From Pagrus major (taxonomy: Eukaryota > Chordata > Actinopteri > Spariformes > Sparidae): 64,000 nt of DNA. A program made the position numbers and the translations under genes. The DNA is taken from contig NC_133215.1 in NCBI RefSeq assembly GCF_040436345.1, forward strand, positions 38,280,306 to 38,344,305, read 5' to 3'. The notes beneath the pieces were generated by a model. That model was not told the DNA's origin and made no database searches. It saw nothing but the letters and a program-made list of their open reading frames with translations. Positions 38,583 to 50,734 of the stretch are shown one piece after another (position 1 is the stretch's first letter; each line of letters starts with the position of its first letter).

Positions 38583-39373
38583 CAAGCATGGTTGCACTTC
38601 CAGAGTACATCAAAAGTACTATTAAAACATTCTTATAACAGACAATGCTGTTGATACGATGTGATCCGTAAGGTGATTTATTGTCAGGTAATATATTGAA
38701 GCTTAGTTGTCTTAACAATAAAATCCACTGATGAATCACATGACATTTCTGAGGAAGATAGCAGGAAGAGGCTATCAAAACATGTCAGGATACAAGGTAG
38801 CCTACATAAACTGTCCGTTAAATTCAATAGTACTTTTTCAGACTACATTAAAAGTAGGCTATAACCATGAATTTTTAGTAATACTATAAACACCTTGTAC
38901 TGTACACACCTTGTAATGGGAAGTCTTTCCTCAGATGCAGTGTTTTTTCATGCTACCTCAAGGAACATCTGGACTGGAGGAGGAGCTGATGCAGGTTTTC
39001 GATTGCCTGAAAAAGAAGCTGAGAGATGACCCCAGCTTTTCAGCACCCATTGCATCCTTCATCTCCAGCTTCAATAAATTAAAAACTGACAGTTCCCTGC
39101 AGTCGGCTCTTTCAACTTTTGCTAAGGGCCCAGTCATCAAGACGAGCCAGTACCAAAGACCAAAGGGACACCTTCAGACAACAACCCAAATTGGGGTCCA
39201 GCTCACAGCTGTAGCCCGCAGAAAGGTGAGGCTGGGTGGGAGAAGGGCCTTAATATCAGGGCGGCCCACAAAGGCCTCAGCGAGGGAGCACCCGTATAAT
39301 AAGACTGGAAGGAAGAGCAGTGCTCCTCATTGTCTCACCCACTGTGTGGAAAAGAACATCACCCTCGGTGGAA

Positions 39374-39660
39374 CACACTAGCTGGATGATGACATTCATG
39401 ATTTCTTTTGTAAAATATTGTAAATAATTATTTTTCATTCCTTAATCGGAGGTTTGATGTTTTGATAAAATACTGTGGTTTTTAACACACTAGCTGTGTT
39501 GATGACAGTCATGATTTCTTTAGTAAAATGTTGTAAATAATTATTTTTCATTCCTTGACCGGAGGTTTGATGTTTTGATAAAATACTGTGGTTTTTATCA
39601 CACTAGCTGGGTTGATGACAGTCATGATTTCTTTAGTAAAATGTTGTAAATAATTATTTG
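39374..39660. repeat. Tandem repeat, 112-113 bp unit, about 2.6 copies
   Basis: Each unit starts CACACTAGCT and continues through ATGATTTCTTT...AAATAATTATTTTTCATTCC and GGAGGTTTGATGTTTTG. The first unit begins inside the MULE stop codon region (CACACTAG), so the repeat makes up the start of its 3' UTR. Confidence 0.85.
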
Positions 39661-40144
39661 TTATTTTCCAGGACTTTTCCAGGACATTTATACATCCCCC
39701 GTCCCATTCAAGCTTTGGAGAAGTGTTCTTTTCGACAGTTGTATTTTATTAGTATTTGTAGATGTGCGGTCTATGGCTATAATTTATTAAATAATCTCTT
39801 ACATGCTTAGAAATTATATGATAACTTTTGATCAACTCAAAGTTGCTAGTTTTATCACCAGATACTTATTTGGAAAGGTCAAATAGAGCTCTGGTAGCTC
39901 ATGTCACCATGTGATAAATCATTTTCCAGGACATTTTACTTTTTTTCCCTCATTTTTCATGTGTTTTCTATGACTGGAAAATTGGTCAATCATTTTCCAG
40001 GTTATTTAATATAATACACAATTTTATACAATATAGTAGGGGTCACACACACACCAATGCGCACGAATACGCCTGCAAAACTCACCGTTTAGGAACAATG
40101 CAATTAGCCTACCATTTATACACTGGTGCTAGCTGTCCGTCACT

Positions 40145-40288
40145 AATTCGCGGTTAGTGGCGATAATTCAGATTATTTCAGATGTTTTGAGCAGCCAATA
40201 TTTGTCATGGTGATAGAATTCGCGGTTAGTGGCGATAATTCAGATTATTTCAGATGTTTTGAGCAGCCAATATTTGTCATGGTGATAT
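40145..40288. repeat. 72-bp tandem duplication at the right inverted repeat
   Basis: The stretch from AATTCGCGGTTAGTGGCG to GTCATGGTGATA occurs twice in direct order with almost no differences. Confidence 0.9.
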
Positions 40289-40502
40289 TATTACATTAAC
40301 GTAACCTAGTAGTTTTGATGAATAACTCATTAGTGGGACTGATGAGCCATAATCTTACCGTATGCTGCACTCTGCATCAATGAACGTTTAGCCGCACGTA
40401 GCTGCATCAACCAATCACGAAGCACCTTGATCTGCCAATAAGATGACGGCACCTCATGAATATTAATGAGATTCCCAGACTTATCCTACGAAAAAAAATA
40501 TC
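40249..40502. repeat. Right long inverted repeat of the MULE region
   Basis: This is the reverse-complement partner of 19955-20227. It ends 24 bp before the start codon of the BED-type hAT gene at 40527. If these are MULE ends, the element landed in the 5' leader of that gene; Mutator elements are known to prefer 5' gene ends. Confidence 0.7.
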
Positions 40503-42194
40503 GCCCGCGGGACGGCGGAGATCAACATGGCTACCTCCGCAGTTCACGTTGATGAGGAAGACACGGAAGACGTTACCACACTGACAGCATCTCCTCCGGT
40601 AGAAGACGACAGTCACCCGCCGTGGTCATACCTGGCAACAATGTCTGGCTACCTTAGGATGGGGGAAAATCCTAAAACATACAGAATGAAGTGCCTCTTG
40701 TGCCTGCCAAAGTGCCATGAGATAAAGGCGTTTAAGAACTCTCCATCCAACCTTAAGAAACACATTGAGGTAAATGAATTAAGTAACGTTAATCGCTGCC
40801 AATGTCATCTCATGTGCCAGGAGTATAAATATGTAATTTCCTGATAAAACATAGTTTTAGCCAACATTTTAGCCTACATATTTCGTTAGCCAACATTACG
40901 TGCAAGCTAACGTTGCTAGTAACTTTAGTATCACACGTGGTGGCGTGGACAAGTATGGATAAACCTACGCGACACACACACCCACAATATTTTACACTTT
41001 ATTCTAGATAATATCTTGCGCAAATTGTTCTGCAGGAGTGTCGATAAAACAGGGTTAGCATCTTAACCTATTCGAAGGAGGCAGTTTTCCTCCCGCATGA
41101 TAAATATTTTCAATATCAAGCGCTTATTATCAGATCGCACAAGATCTGTAACTTGAAGTTAAGCAATATTGAAAATCTGCATTTTTGTTCATAGGAGCTG
41201 TAGTGAAATAGCACGCTGTTTAATAAAATAGCTTTGTTTTTGTTTTTTAGTGTATTTGTTGTAATGCACAGCTATTGCCAGTCTGGGTCTAGAGCAGATA
41301 TGAAAAAAGTGCATGTATGTGCATATAATAACTACCAGATACAGAGCACATCTGCAAAAGTTGGAACCAAAACTGCATTTATGTTAACCACAAAGAAAAA
41401 AGGGGGGAAAGCAGATGTCCAAGCTCAATGTGCTGCATGATGTTTTAGCTTGTACATCTGCTATTTTTTAAACAATTTGGCATTTTTGAAAGATAAAATA
41501 TAGTTGACAGTTGACCAACATTTTTATCAATTGGACATGCCCACAATTGGGACACCAGGGTGAAAGTGGTTAGAACAATCCAGACCTGTCATTGTGGTAA
41601 CTGTTGAGTAATGTCTTGAGTATCATTTAAACTAATAATATTATTTATTTTATTCATGTCTTTTTCATCTAGAGAGCACATCCACAAATGAAAATGAAGC
41701 CTTCAGAGAGCTTCTCGCAGATCTCCTTCCTACTGTCAAAGTCATCACACGGGTCACCCTGAGATCAAGGATTGAAGATTTAGCAAAGACTATGAAAAGC
41801 GTGGTAACTGAGGAGATGAGTAAAGTGGACCACATCGCCACCACTACAGACTGCTGGTCAGTTAGGAGAAGGAGCTTCCTTGGTGTGACTGCCCACTGGG
41901 TCAACCCGGGTCATAATGACCACTAAAAAAGCAGAGCTCCAGTAAAGAGCCTGCAATCGTTGCGGAAGGTTATCTGATGTTTTCTAAGAATTTTGGACGT
42001 GTGGGGCGAACTATTTCTTTCTTAGCTGAAGCCGACAACGGGACAAAATAAATGTAAAGACAGACATAGTGGAGTTCCTATTTTCGTTTTGACAGGTATA
42101 ATAAATTCTGTAGTCTACCCCTTACATGACCTGGAAAGTGACATTATTCTAAAACGCATAAGAATAACTCCCCCGACATGGTTAGAAAATACTG

Positions 42195-42330
42195 CCTCTA
42201 GGCCTGTCACAATTATTACATAATCGCCTGATAGTGATTATTTGAGCTGACCGCGATCATTTTGCATAATCGTCAGATTCCACGATCAAGGGAATTCTAC
42301 TCCAATGTTAGAAATGGCGCATAAACATGC
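42195..42330. repeat. Fragment of a common fish hAT-type interspersed repeat
   Basis: Begins AGGCCTGTCACAATTATTA and continues with TAATCG-rich sequence that I recognise as a frequent non-autonomous repeat in fish. Only one end is clear. Confidence 0.4.
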
Positions 42331-43223
42331 TTGGATGGAAACATGGTGTTTTAAGAGCAGCGTGGCTCCTTTTTAAGAGCGTAGCGAGTGGTGAAGCCGG
42401 AGACAGAGAGATGGTGGCTGAGCTCAGAGCTGACAGGTGTGGGTGATGGAGGAGAGAAGAAATTAACAGTAAAGTTGTCTAGTAGTAGTAAATGTACAGT
42501 TTAGGTTTCTGTTTGTCTCTGAGTAAATGCTGCAGCTCCTCAGGACCCAGGAAAGTTCCCGTGTCTTGCTTCCCAGCTGCTGGGTAAAGTGAGGGAGGAG
42601 CTAGGCTAGGTTACGGTTAGCCCCGAAGTTAGCATCAACTTCGACCCTGGAGGCAAACCAAAGTCTCTGCTGAAGCAGGAACGGTTAACTACGGAAATGA
42701 GGAGAACATTACTCGCCCTGCCTCATCGGCATGCAAAAAGTAATCAGGAGTAAATGCTAAACGTCAGTATATTTTCCTGCTTTTTTGTCCTTTGCCAATC
42801 ACACCTATGAAAAAACTGCAACATTCAGCAAGTGTCATGGGCTGTGGAATAAGTGTGGAAGATCCTGCCAAGCAGCTGAAGCTGTGGAAGATGCCTGCTC
42901 CCTCCAGCTGCTACGACCAAATGCCACCAGGTGGAACTCGCTGTTTATGGCTGTGGAAAGGCTACTCAAGAATCTGAGAGAGAAGGGAGAGCCAGCTTTA
43001 AGAGAGATCTGTGCAGAATTGAAGGTTCCAATGTAAGTTGGAATTATGTATTTTTTATTTATTTATTTATTTTTTGCCTGTCATGGCTTCTGTGAATGTC
43101 CCTGACTTGTATCATATTTAAATGAGACTCGTTTAAAAACCACTTGACCCCTTTAGAAATGATCCCTGAGGTGAAAGTGCTATGCTCCATTAAAGTCCTC
43201 ATTTCATACTATGTTCGCCTTCC

Positions 43224-43378
43224 TAGTGGTTTAGTTTACCGGAGCTATTAAATATTTTTACCACCACTAGAATGCAGTAATATGTTGAACATACACTATC
43301 TAGCTTTCACCAACCTACCTACAACTGCACTCTAGTGGTTATAAAAATATTCAATCTCTCAAGTAAACTAAACCATTA
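43224..43378. repeat. Short palindromic MITE in hAT-3
   Basis: Arms of about 52 bp (43224-43276 and 43325-43378) are inverted copies, starting TAGTGGTTTAGTTTAC and ending GTAAACTAAACCATTA. They sit in an intron of the degenerate hAT gene. Confidence 0.7.
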
Positions 43379-45229
43379 TAAGGAGCTGTAGACAACCTCG
43401 GAACTGGTTCATACACAATGTACTGTAAAACCTTGCTTTGTATGTTTTCTAGGTTACTGATTTTTGGGTACAATATTCATGCATAATTGTAAAATAGTGG
43501 TTTGTTTTCTCCCTAACCGGTTCCATCCAGTTGAGCTCACTTTCCTCAAAGAGTACTACACCACCATGAGCCCTGTCGCCCAGTCCATCAACATCCTCCA
43601 AGGAGAAGCGGAAGTCCAGATAGGATGGCTTCTTCCGACGATTTCCCTTCTGAGCAGCAAACTGGAAAAAATAAAGATTGAACAGAGGCACTGCAAGCCG
43701 TTGGTTGAAGCCATTCAAGTGGGCATCCAGAACCGTTTTGGCGAGATGTTAAAGAGACCCTGAATTGATTGCTGCAGCGATTCTCATCCCAAAGTTCAGA
43801 ACGGCCTGGATCAAAGATGATGCTACACTGAGAATTGGTAAGACAACATGAAGATCTTTAAAATAAAGGAAATGTAGCAAATATACATTAAATTACAAAT
43901 TTAATGTACACTTACTACATTTGTTATTTTATTATTCATTTTATACATCAGTCTAATTTCGAATTAGGTTGATAGTATTTCAGCTGTAATCAGGGTACTG
44001 TAAATTTTGTTTTTGAAGTTCGGGGCCTGAAAATATCTCAAGATGTCTGGAATTGTTAGAGTCAAGACATTAAATTTGTGTTTCTCTCCTTGTTTATTCC
44101 CTGAATTTGGCAGATACAGAAATTGTGAAAGTAGCCAATCTGCAAGCTCACACTGCCTCGTGTTGCGAGCTTGTAGATCTATTTTCACAATTTGTCTCAA
44201 CTTTTTTTCTATTATTTTATTTATTTTTTGCTAATTTTGGCCTTTTGTTTCTGATAGTATTGTTTGTCAATGTAATTAAATTTTTTTCCCTTAGAGTTAT
44301 GGAAAATGTCATAAATGTAATTAAATTTGTCCTATAAAAATGTGCACATACCCTGGCTGTACTAATGCTAGTTTCACCCTCCCTGTGTTTCAGGGTTGGA
44401 CTACATCAGGGAGCAGTTGGAGGATTCTTCCATTTCAGCAGATGTTGGATCCATGCCCTGAAAAGATCCCACGAAACACAAAGCGCCACCAAGCAGCTTG
44501 ATTCGTACCCAACCTACTCAACAGACAACATCAAGATACTGAAGACATTTCCTGTGGTTCTCAAGTTGTCTGTCAAATTCAACACACCTCTGCCTGCTTC
44601 TGCAGCCTGTGAAAGACTGTTCAGCATAGCAGGTCTCATCTTCAGCCCAAAAAGAGCACGGCTAGCTGCGAACACTTTTGAAAATCAACTTCTGCTGAGG
44701 ATGAACCGCGAGTTCAACTTCTCTATCACCACTAGAACCAGAACCAGAAAGTTTGTGTGTGTGGTGTGAGTATGCCTCAGCCCATGAGGATTCCCCCAAC
44801 ATAGTTTAAAAGTGGAAAAGTGGTCCTTAAGTTTAATTTTGCAATACAGTTTGTGCAAGACACTTGTTCAGAAAAGTGATGTGCAACCAGTCTCCAGTGA
44901 TGGTGCTGTGTGTAGTGAGAATGTATTTTTTAAGTTGTATTCTTAACCAGACACAAGGCCCCTTATTTAGTTGTGTTCTCTGAGGCAGATAGGAGGCATT
45001 TTTTTGTGTTCTTAGGCAGACAGACACTTTATGTATAGTTGTGTTCTCAGGAAGACACGAGACACTTGATTCACTCACTCCACATGTTTGCTCAGGTGGT
45101 TTTTTGTTTTTGTTTTATCATACCACATCTATTTCATTCACCTGAAAGTGAAATAAAGAGAACAAGGGGAGAACTATTTTTGGTTGTTTTGCTTCTTTTT
45201 ATGCATACTATAAAAATACTTTGTACTTT

Positions 45230-45420
45230 ACTTGTACTTGTACTTTTGATACTTGAGTATATTTTTTCACAAGATACTTAAGTACATTTAATGTGAGCTA
45301 CTTTAAGACTTTTACTCAAGTAATTTTCTTAAGGGTGACTAACTTTTAACAAAGTCATTTTCAGTTATGGTACTTGTAATTTTACTTAGTTATTTTTTTC
45401 AAGTACTTTATACACCTCTG
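45230..45420 (+). other. 3' terminal region of hAT-3
   Basis: Reverse complement starts CAGAGGTGTATAAAGTACTT and is rich in ACTTGAGTA/AAGTACTT motifs, as in the ends of fish hAT elements. The matching 5' end is not seen next to 40527. Confidence 0.6.
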
Positions 45421-46028
45421 CAAGGGGGGCGGCAGCCCCCCTCAAATCGCCTACTGGTTTCAACACTTGTAGTGATGAAATAGCTCTGTGAGCATTGTCA
45501 ATCAAGCGAGTTGAATATTAACACCTGTGACTGAGTTACATTCACTCCTGGCGGAGTTAATCACAACATCCGGTTTGGATGCCTTTTTCACTCATGTCGG
45601 TTGGTAATAGGAGAAGACGGCAAAGACCCTGTGTGGATTATACGGCTTAAATAAGGTAAGAACCGAATATATTTACTTCTACGGGATGGTAATCGCTGTA
45701 TGAAGTCGTGTTAACATATCATGGGGTGTGAAGCGAATTAATTGTCATTGACCTGGTTGAGACAAGCTGTTAATTACGTTCACGTTTGCTGGCAACAAGT
45801 GGTTGCTTAAAACAAAGTTATTGAGTGGCAACTTATTTATCCGGCCAAATATCAAGTGTTAAGCTAAAATAAATGTGTTAAGATGTACTAAGGTGACCAG
45901 TGGTGGATGAATTAGCGTTTTTTAAGTCAAATGATGGTGAGTGTTTTGTCAAATTTTAATCTGTGCATCAATGTGGGGGAGGGGTGGTGGTGGCGGCGTC
46001 GTCGTCGTAGTGAAATTGTCCAAGAGGT
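45421..46028. other. Unassigned DNA with a G/C hairpin
   Basis: Starts with GGGGGGCGGCAGCCCCCC (45425-45442), a short perfect hairpin of the kind seen near ends of some hAT elements. A possible donor (AAG|GTAAG) lies near 45656. No gene can be supported. Confidence 0.4.
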
Positions 46029-48316
46029 CCTGGCTGCAGACCTCCACTGTGATGTCGCTACCGCCGCAGGCTCCACTCTCAGGCCGCCTCCACTGTCAGG
46101 ACAGGAAATGCACGGGATACATTTCAAAATAAAATCGCGAAATACACTTCCGGTTGAATCGTTTTCCTCACAAATGCATTAATTAGTAAACAATATGATG
46201 TAAAATCTATTAATTCCTTGCCTATAGTATAAATCGTTATATCGTATTTATATAGTAAACTTTTTTGTTTGTCGTTTTTGGTCCGTGTTTTCCTTTTATG
46301 TTGCGCATGAGCCCCAACGTGGGCATTTTGTTTTATTCTGTCCAAATCTAGGACAAAAAGCCCGACTAATATACACTGCACTGCGTAATTTTACAACTTA
46401 GTCATTACGAAAAACAAACGGTGGGTGATATGACTCGGGGCTCAATAGTCTATTTGCAGCCTACTACAAAGCTGAGGATCTTGAAAAGAGAAGGTCAAAT
46501 AGTTGATAAATGAAAACAATGGAGGGCAGGAATAACATTGCTCAGTGCACAAATGGTCTCTTAAGTTATTACTCATATTCATAAGCCAACATCTCATAAG
46601 ATGTCATTGGCCTATACATTTTATTGTGCACTATACAGTACTTAACTGACTTTTTATCATTTAACTTTGACTTTATTGCACTGCTCTTTTTCTATATATT
46701 TTTTCAATTTTTCTTCCTGTTGTATTATTCTGTATTTTTATTCTTTACCACCATAAATTTCATGTTTGGTTCTATGTCTATGCTAATTATGTTCTTGTTC
46801 TGCTGGAACACCCAAGTAGCTACCACTAAATACTACCCTTACTCTTGATATCTACAGTATAATCCAAGTGAATTATTAACTTGATCCATGAGAAAAACAA
46901 AAAACACACAAAAAAAAAAAACACAAGTCACAACATGAATAAATGTTCTGTAGCCCTTTATTCTTTATTCTAACACAAACTCACTCATCTGTGTGACATT
47001 CACAATAGGCCAAATAATTTCTTCTGTCCATTATTTCTTCACAGAATTTCCACATGTCCTCAGTATTGTAAAACGTGAACTTGAAGGGCTCCAGGATTGT
47101 TTCTTTTTCATGCTCATCCACCTCTTCTTTCCACACCCTCCCATATTGCACAGCAGCCTCAGCCTGTTTCTCCTCCCCCAAGCACAGAACATCAGGCAGG
47201 TCTACTTTGGCAGACAACAGTTGTCTGTTGGCCTCAACCCGCTCTGCTGCATGTCTGCAATCGTGAAGAATGCGATCTTCAACCGACTCCTATGGAAAAG
47301 ACAAAGAAAGATGTCTGTACATAGCTGCTGCACCAACAGTATCTGACCAATAGATACTGTGAAAAAGCTTACCCCTTCCACTGGTGTGTCCACATCGGCA
47401 GGTCTGACTGAGACCTCAGCCTGCTGCTCTTCTTCCTGAAAATATATAGATAAGCAAAATGATCAGTTGTAATATTCAAAACACAAGCTCCAAAAAGAAG
47501 AAAAAGAAAAGATCCCATCAGTCAGTCTGGAGGTCAGAGGGCCCTTCTCAGACGTCACTCTAAATGTGTATTTCCTTCCTCAGTATCAAAAATAAAAGTA
47601 CTGATGGTGCAGAAGCTACTTCTCAGTAATTTCAGTTACTATTCGTTTTGTTTATATACTGTAGTTTACAACAGAGGTGGAAAAATAAAAAAGTAAAAAT
47701 GTGCCATGTAGTCCTGCCACATTTTGATTCCACTTGTGCACTTAAACAGGTGATATCACTAATTAGCTAGTCGACCTCTGGCAAAACATCATGGTGTGTT
47801 GCATCGTGTTGGTAGCTTGGCTGTCTCACATATCACGTCTGTGAGTTCAGAAAGACACGTTTTCAACTTTGTGACGATGCCCAGCTAATGCAAGGAGAGT
47901 TTACAAAAATGTTTTATAACGTTACATACAAACAAATGCGAACAGTTACTTTAGGTTATGCACTATACAGTTAATAATCCCTGATAATTTACGGTGTTGA
48001 TGCTAACCTCCACTGGTGAAAGTTAACTTTGACGTTATCTAACTAATTTGCATCATTAATGACTTCTATAACGTTATTATTTTACGGCACCTATATTGAC
48101 GAAGAACACAAGAAACCATGCATTTACTTTCTGTGGATAATAAAAATCAGCAACTCACTGCTACTCGGAACACATGCTCACTCGCTGGTCTCTCTCGAAT
48201 GAAAATGCAGGTGAAATCCAGATTTAAATGTCGTCACTTTCCGTCCTGACAGTGGAGGTGTCCTGACAGTGGAGCCTGCACCGGAAGCGACTTCACAGTG
48301 GAGGCCTGCAGCCAGG
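46029..48316 (-). mobile_element. 2.3-kb element with about 85-bp inverted ends and a small gene
   Basis: The left end (46029-46114) and the reverse complement of the right end (48232-48316) both begin CCTGGCTGCAG, then CCTCCACTGTGA. They stay about 85-90% alike over some 80 bp by eye. The right end cuts into the coding sequence of the ZMYM1/hAT-like gene (48317-50425). No clear target duplication was found, and no transposase is encoded. It carries a minus-strand spliced gene with a polyA signal. Confidence 0.65.
46981..47435 (-). CDS. Unrecognised spliced gene inside the inverted-repeat element (5' end unknown)
   Basis: Two exons are clear on the minus strand: 47435-47373 (acceptor TTTTCAG, donor GTAAGC) and 47289-46981 (acceptor CCATAG, TGA stop). 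They join in phase and give 123 residues. The protein is acidic, with EEEQQAEVSVRP, then LHDCRHAAERVEANRQLL, a CLGEEKQAEAAVQYGRVWKEE segment and the end NYLAYCECHTDE. Two AATAAA signals follow within about 60 bp of the stop. No ATG opens this frame in either exon, so at least one upstream exon is missing; a donor near 48156 is a candidate. I do not recognise the family. It may be captured host sequence or a transposon accessory gene. Confidence 0.55.
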
Positions 48317-50425
48317 TGCCTCTCAACTTTTCTGGCCCTGGTTGCTTCAAACTGCGTTTGACTTCCCCATTTTGTAGCTAGAGCAAGAGTGGCAGACTTA
48401 GCCTCATCAAATTGCTCCCTAAACTCCATCAAAACACTGATGGCGTTTTGCAGAAGAGTAGATGCTTTCAGAATATCCGCGTCCTTAGCTTGCAGTAACT
48501 GTGAGGCAGCGTTTATACATTCAAGAATCTTGGTTTGCATGTTGACTAAAAATATGAAAGAAAATTTGCTTATGGCATTCTTGAGCGCACTTGCTTCACC
48601 ACGCTCATCGTTTTTGTCACTGGTCAGGGATATTTTGATGAGGGCTTTTATAATGTCTCCATATCTGTGCCTTAACGCAAAAAGCGCATCATGTCGAGAT
48701 GTCCAGCGAGTGGGACAGAGGCGTTTTAATGTGACAGTTCTGCTCTCTGGCTTTATTAACTCACTGAGGAGCGCTCATCGTTTGATACTGTGACCAAAAA
48801 AGTTGTACAGGATCTCTACAGTGTCATGGAACTGCTTCACTCCAGGGACGTTTTTAACAGAGTCGTTGAGAGCTAGGTTGAGATTATGAGCAGCGCAATG
48901 AACATAACAGGCAAGGGGCTCCTTCTCTGCTATTCTTGCCTGTACTCCTGAATATGCACCACTCATATTCACGGCCCCATCATAGCCCTGTCCGCGGCAT
49001 TTTGTCAGATCTATTCCGTTTTTCTCTATAGAGCCCAGGATTTGGTTTTCAAGCTCTGATGCTGATGAGCCCACAGTCGCCTCAAAACCCAAAAACACTT
49101 AATTGATCTGTATATCTGTTGCAATATCCATGTCATTCTTAACAACAGTTACGTAACTGTACACCTGGCTCAGCTGGTCTATCTTTGACACATCTTGCGT
49201 TGTGTCCATGATAATCGAATAAAACGGGGCTTCATTTATTTCATTAATTATGTCAGCTTTCACGCGTTGAGATAATATGTAAATAATCTCATCTTGAATC
49301 TGGTGACTTAGGTATTTCGCTGACCCTTCTGGTCGGTTGATTAGCTCTTTCAAAACAGGGTCGTAGCGAGCTAATAACTCGATTATTGACAAAAAGTTGC
49401 CAGCATTTCCCTGACCTAGAACTTCCCTGTGCCCCCTGAATGCCAGGTTGCATGAAGCCAGAGTAAGAGTTACATTTACAATGCACTCCACGACCTGTCT
49501 CCAAAACAAGGCTGCATTACGTACATTCCTCTCCATTTCGTCTATTGTGTTGTTGAGTTTCCACTGCTCGTAGACTATGCATGCAGCAAGATGTATTTGC
49601 GTGGATTCATGCTTCTCAACTTTGGCAGAAAGATGTTTCCAATCTCTTATTCCGTTTACCCATGCATTGTTGTAATACGGGGCATTTCGGTTGGCAAAAA
49701 GACAGCAAGGCTCACAGTAACAGCAGTCTAATTTGGGGGAATAGTACATCCAGCTGCGGGGAAGTTTCATCCCAACTTTAGTGGTAGAGGTGTAATAACT
49801 TTCCGAAAAACACAGATTGTCGTTATCAGTGGGAAATGGACCTTTGGGTCTGTATGGGCCCATCTTAAGGATATATCTTTTAATGTTGGCGTCCTGGATG
49901 TTTTCAACAAAATTGGCCCAATCAGTCAGAAAACACTCCAGAGGAGGGTTTTCATCATCCACGGTCTGCGTGTCACCTGTAGCATGAGGAGACCTGCTGC
50001 TTTCATTTCCAGTGTCCAGTGCGGGTGAGGAGGGGGGCTGCTGGTCAGGTACCAGGTCTGGCTCTACCCTGGAGCAGCTAGCAACTGCTGAGTCCCTAAC
50101 ATCACCGCGATACAGCCGAGAGAGAAAGAAGGGGATTTAAGCTAGGCGGCTGGGCTACTACAATAACAACCATCAACAGTTTACAACTAACTCACACATT
50201 GTGTATAGTGCAGTGATTGTTAGAATTGCTACCTGTAAATCTGGCTCCCTGACTGTGCTGGCAGTATTGGCGGGCCTGAATCGCTGCCAACAACAATGTC
50301 GGGTTCATCTCCAGGGGGACGAACAAAATATGTGTCCAGTTTTTGTAATTTGGCTTTTCCTTGCTCTCTTTTTTCCTTTTCTTTGCACTTTGCCCGCTGT
50401 TATGTTTATATGAACTGCCACTCAT
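48317..50425 (-). pseudogene. ZMYM1-like hAT transposase gene, truncated (hAT-4)
   Basis: Exon 1 starts at ATG 50425 (MSGSSYKHN...), frameshifts within a Lys-rich stretch and ends at a donor near 50233. Exon 2 begins near 50125. It contains a TTF-type zinc region (CYCEPCCLFANRN), the hAT core (SIIMDTTQDVS, CRGQGYDGAVNMSG, YVHCAAHNLNLA) and CPTRWTSRHDALF. Stops occur at 49099-49101 and 48775-48777; the latter is TGA where Trp is likely. The frame then runs 48540 downwards (LATKWGSQTQF) until it enters the inverted end of the neighbouring element at 48316, so the dimerisation domain is missing. Dead. Confidence 0.82.
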
Positions 50426-50734
50426 GTTAACTTCGTAGTAAAAATGCTCCACCTAGCTTGCACTCTGTTGACAAGTGACTGATGACGTTGGTGGACGGTT
50501 GATGACAATTTTGCCCAAAATACACTTGGAGACAATATCGGCGATCCACTTGTAAATTTGCACATCGTAAAGTGAAATGTGAGAGTGAAAATAAAGTCAT
50601 ACAGCACAACATTTTATTCAATATTTTACACCTACTACATCACTAAAGTCAGTCTTGTAAAGTTTCACTCAAGTTTAGTGTGGAGCATAAATCACATGCT
50701 TTAAACACAAGTGTATCACACACGGAATAAGAAC

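Larger units (their letters stand above)
37346..39381 (+). pseudogene. MULE transposase gene, 3' exons
   Basis: Three exon-like blocks with AG/GT borders are seen: 37346-37399, 38004-38063 (ending ETDS before the donor) and the last exon 38935-39381. The last exon reads LRDDPSFSAPIASFISSF, then QIGVQLTAVARRK, LGGRRALISGRPTKAS and ends CVEKNITLGGTH before TAG. I recognise this as the conserved C-terminus of the same fish SWIM/MULE protein family as the block at 20.9-22.5 kb. A SWIM zinc-finger exon expected between the two parts was not found. Solo LTRs fill the introns. Confidence 0.65.
40527..44769 (+). pseudogene. BED-finger hAT transposase, degenerate (hAT-3)
   Basis: Exon 1 (40527-40769, donor GTAAAT) encodes 81 residues with a BED-type finger (CLLCLPKCHE...). 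Exon 2 from about 41673 reads LADLLPTVKVITR and TTTDCWSVRRRSFLG, then hits a stop near 41925. A foreign stretch (about 41930-42780) replaces the second catalytic segment. Later exons show TFSKCHGLWNK with RPNATRWNSLF (to about 43035) and LTFLKEYY (from about 43530) with a 1-base frameshift near 43757. The last exon is from about 44397, with the dimerisation motif LPASAACERLFS. The gene is dead. Confidence 0.8.

Noticed and set aside
47672-47720. CAGAGGTGGAAAAATAAAAAAGT as a hAT end
   Set aside because: Resembles hAT termini, but no inverted partner or 8-bp duplication was found.
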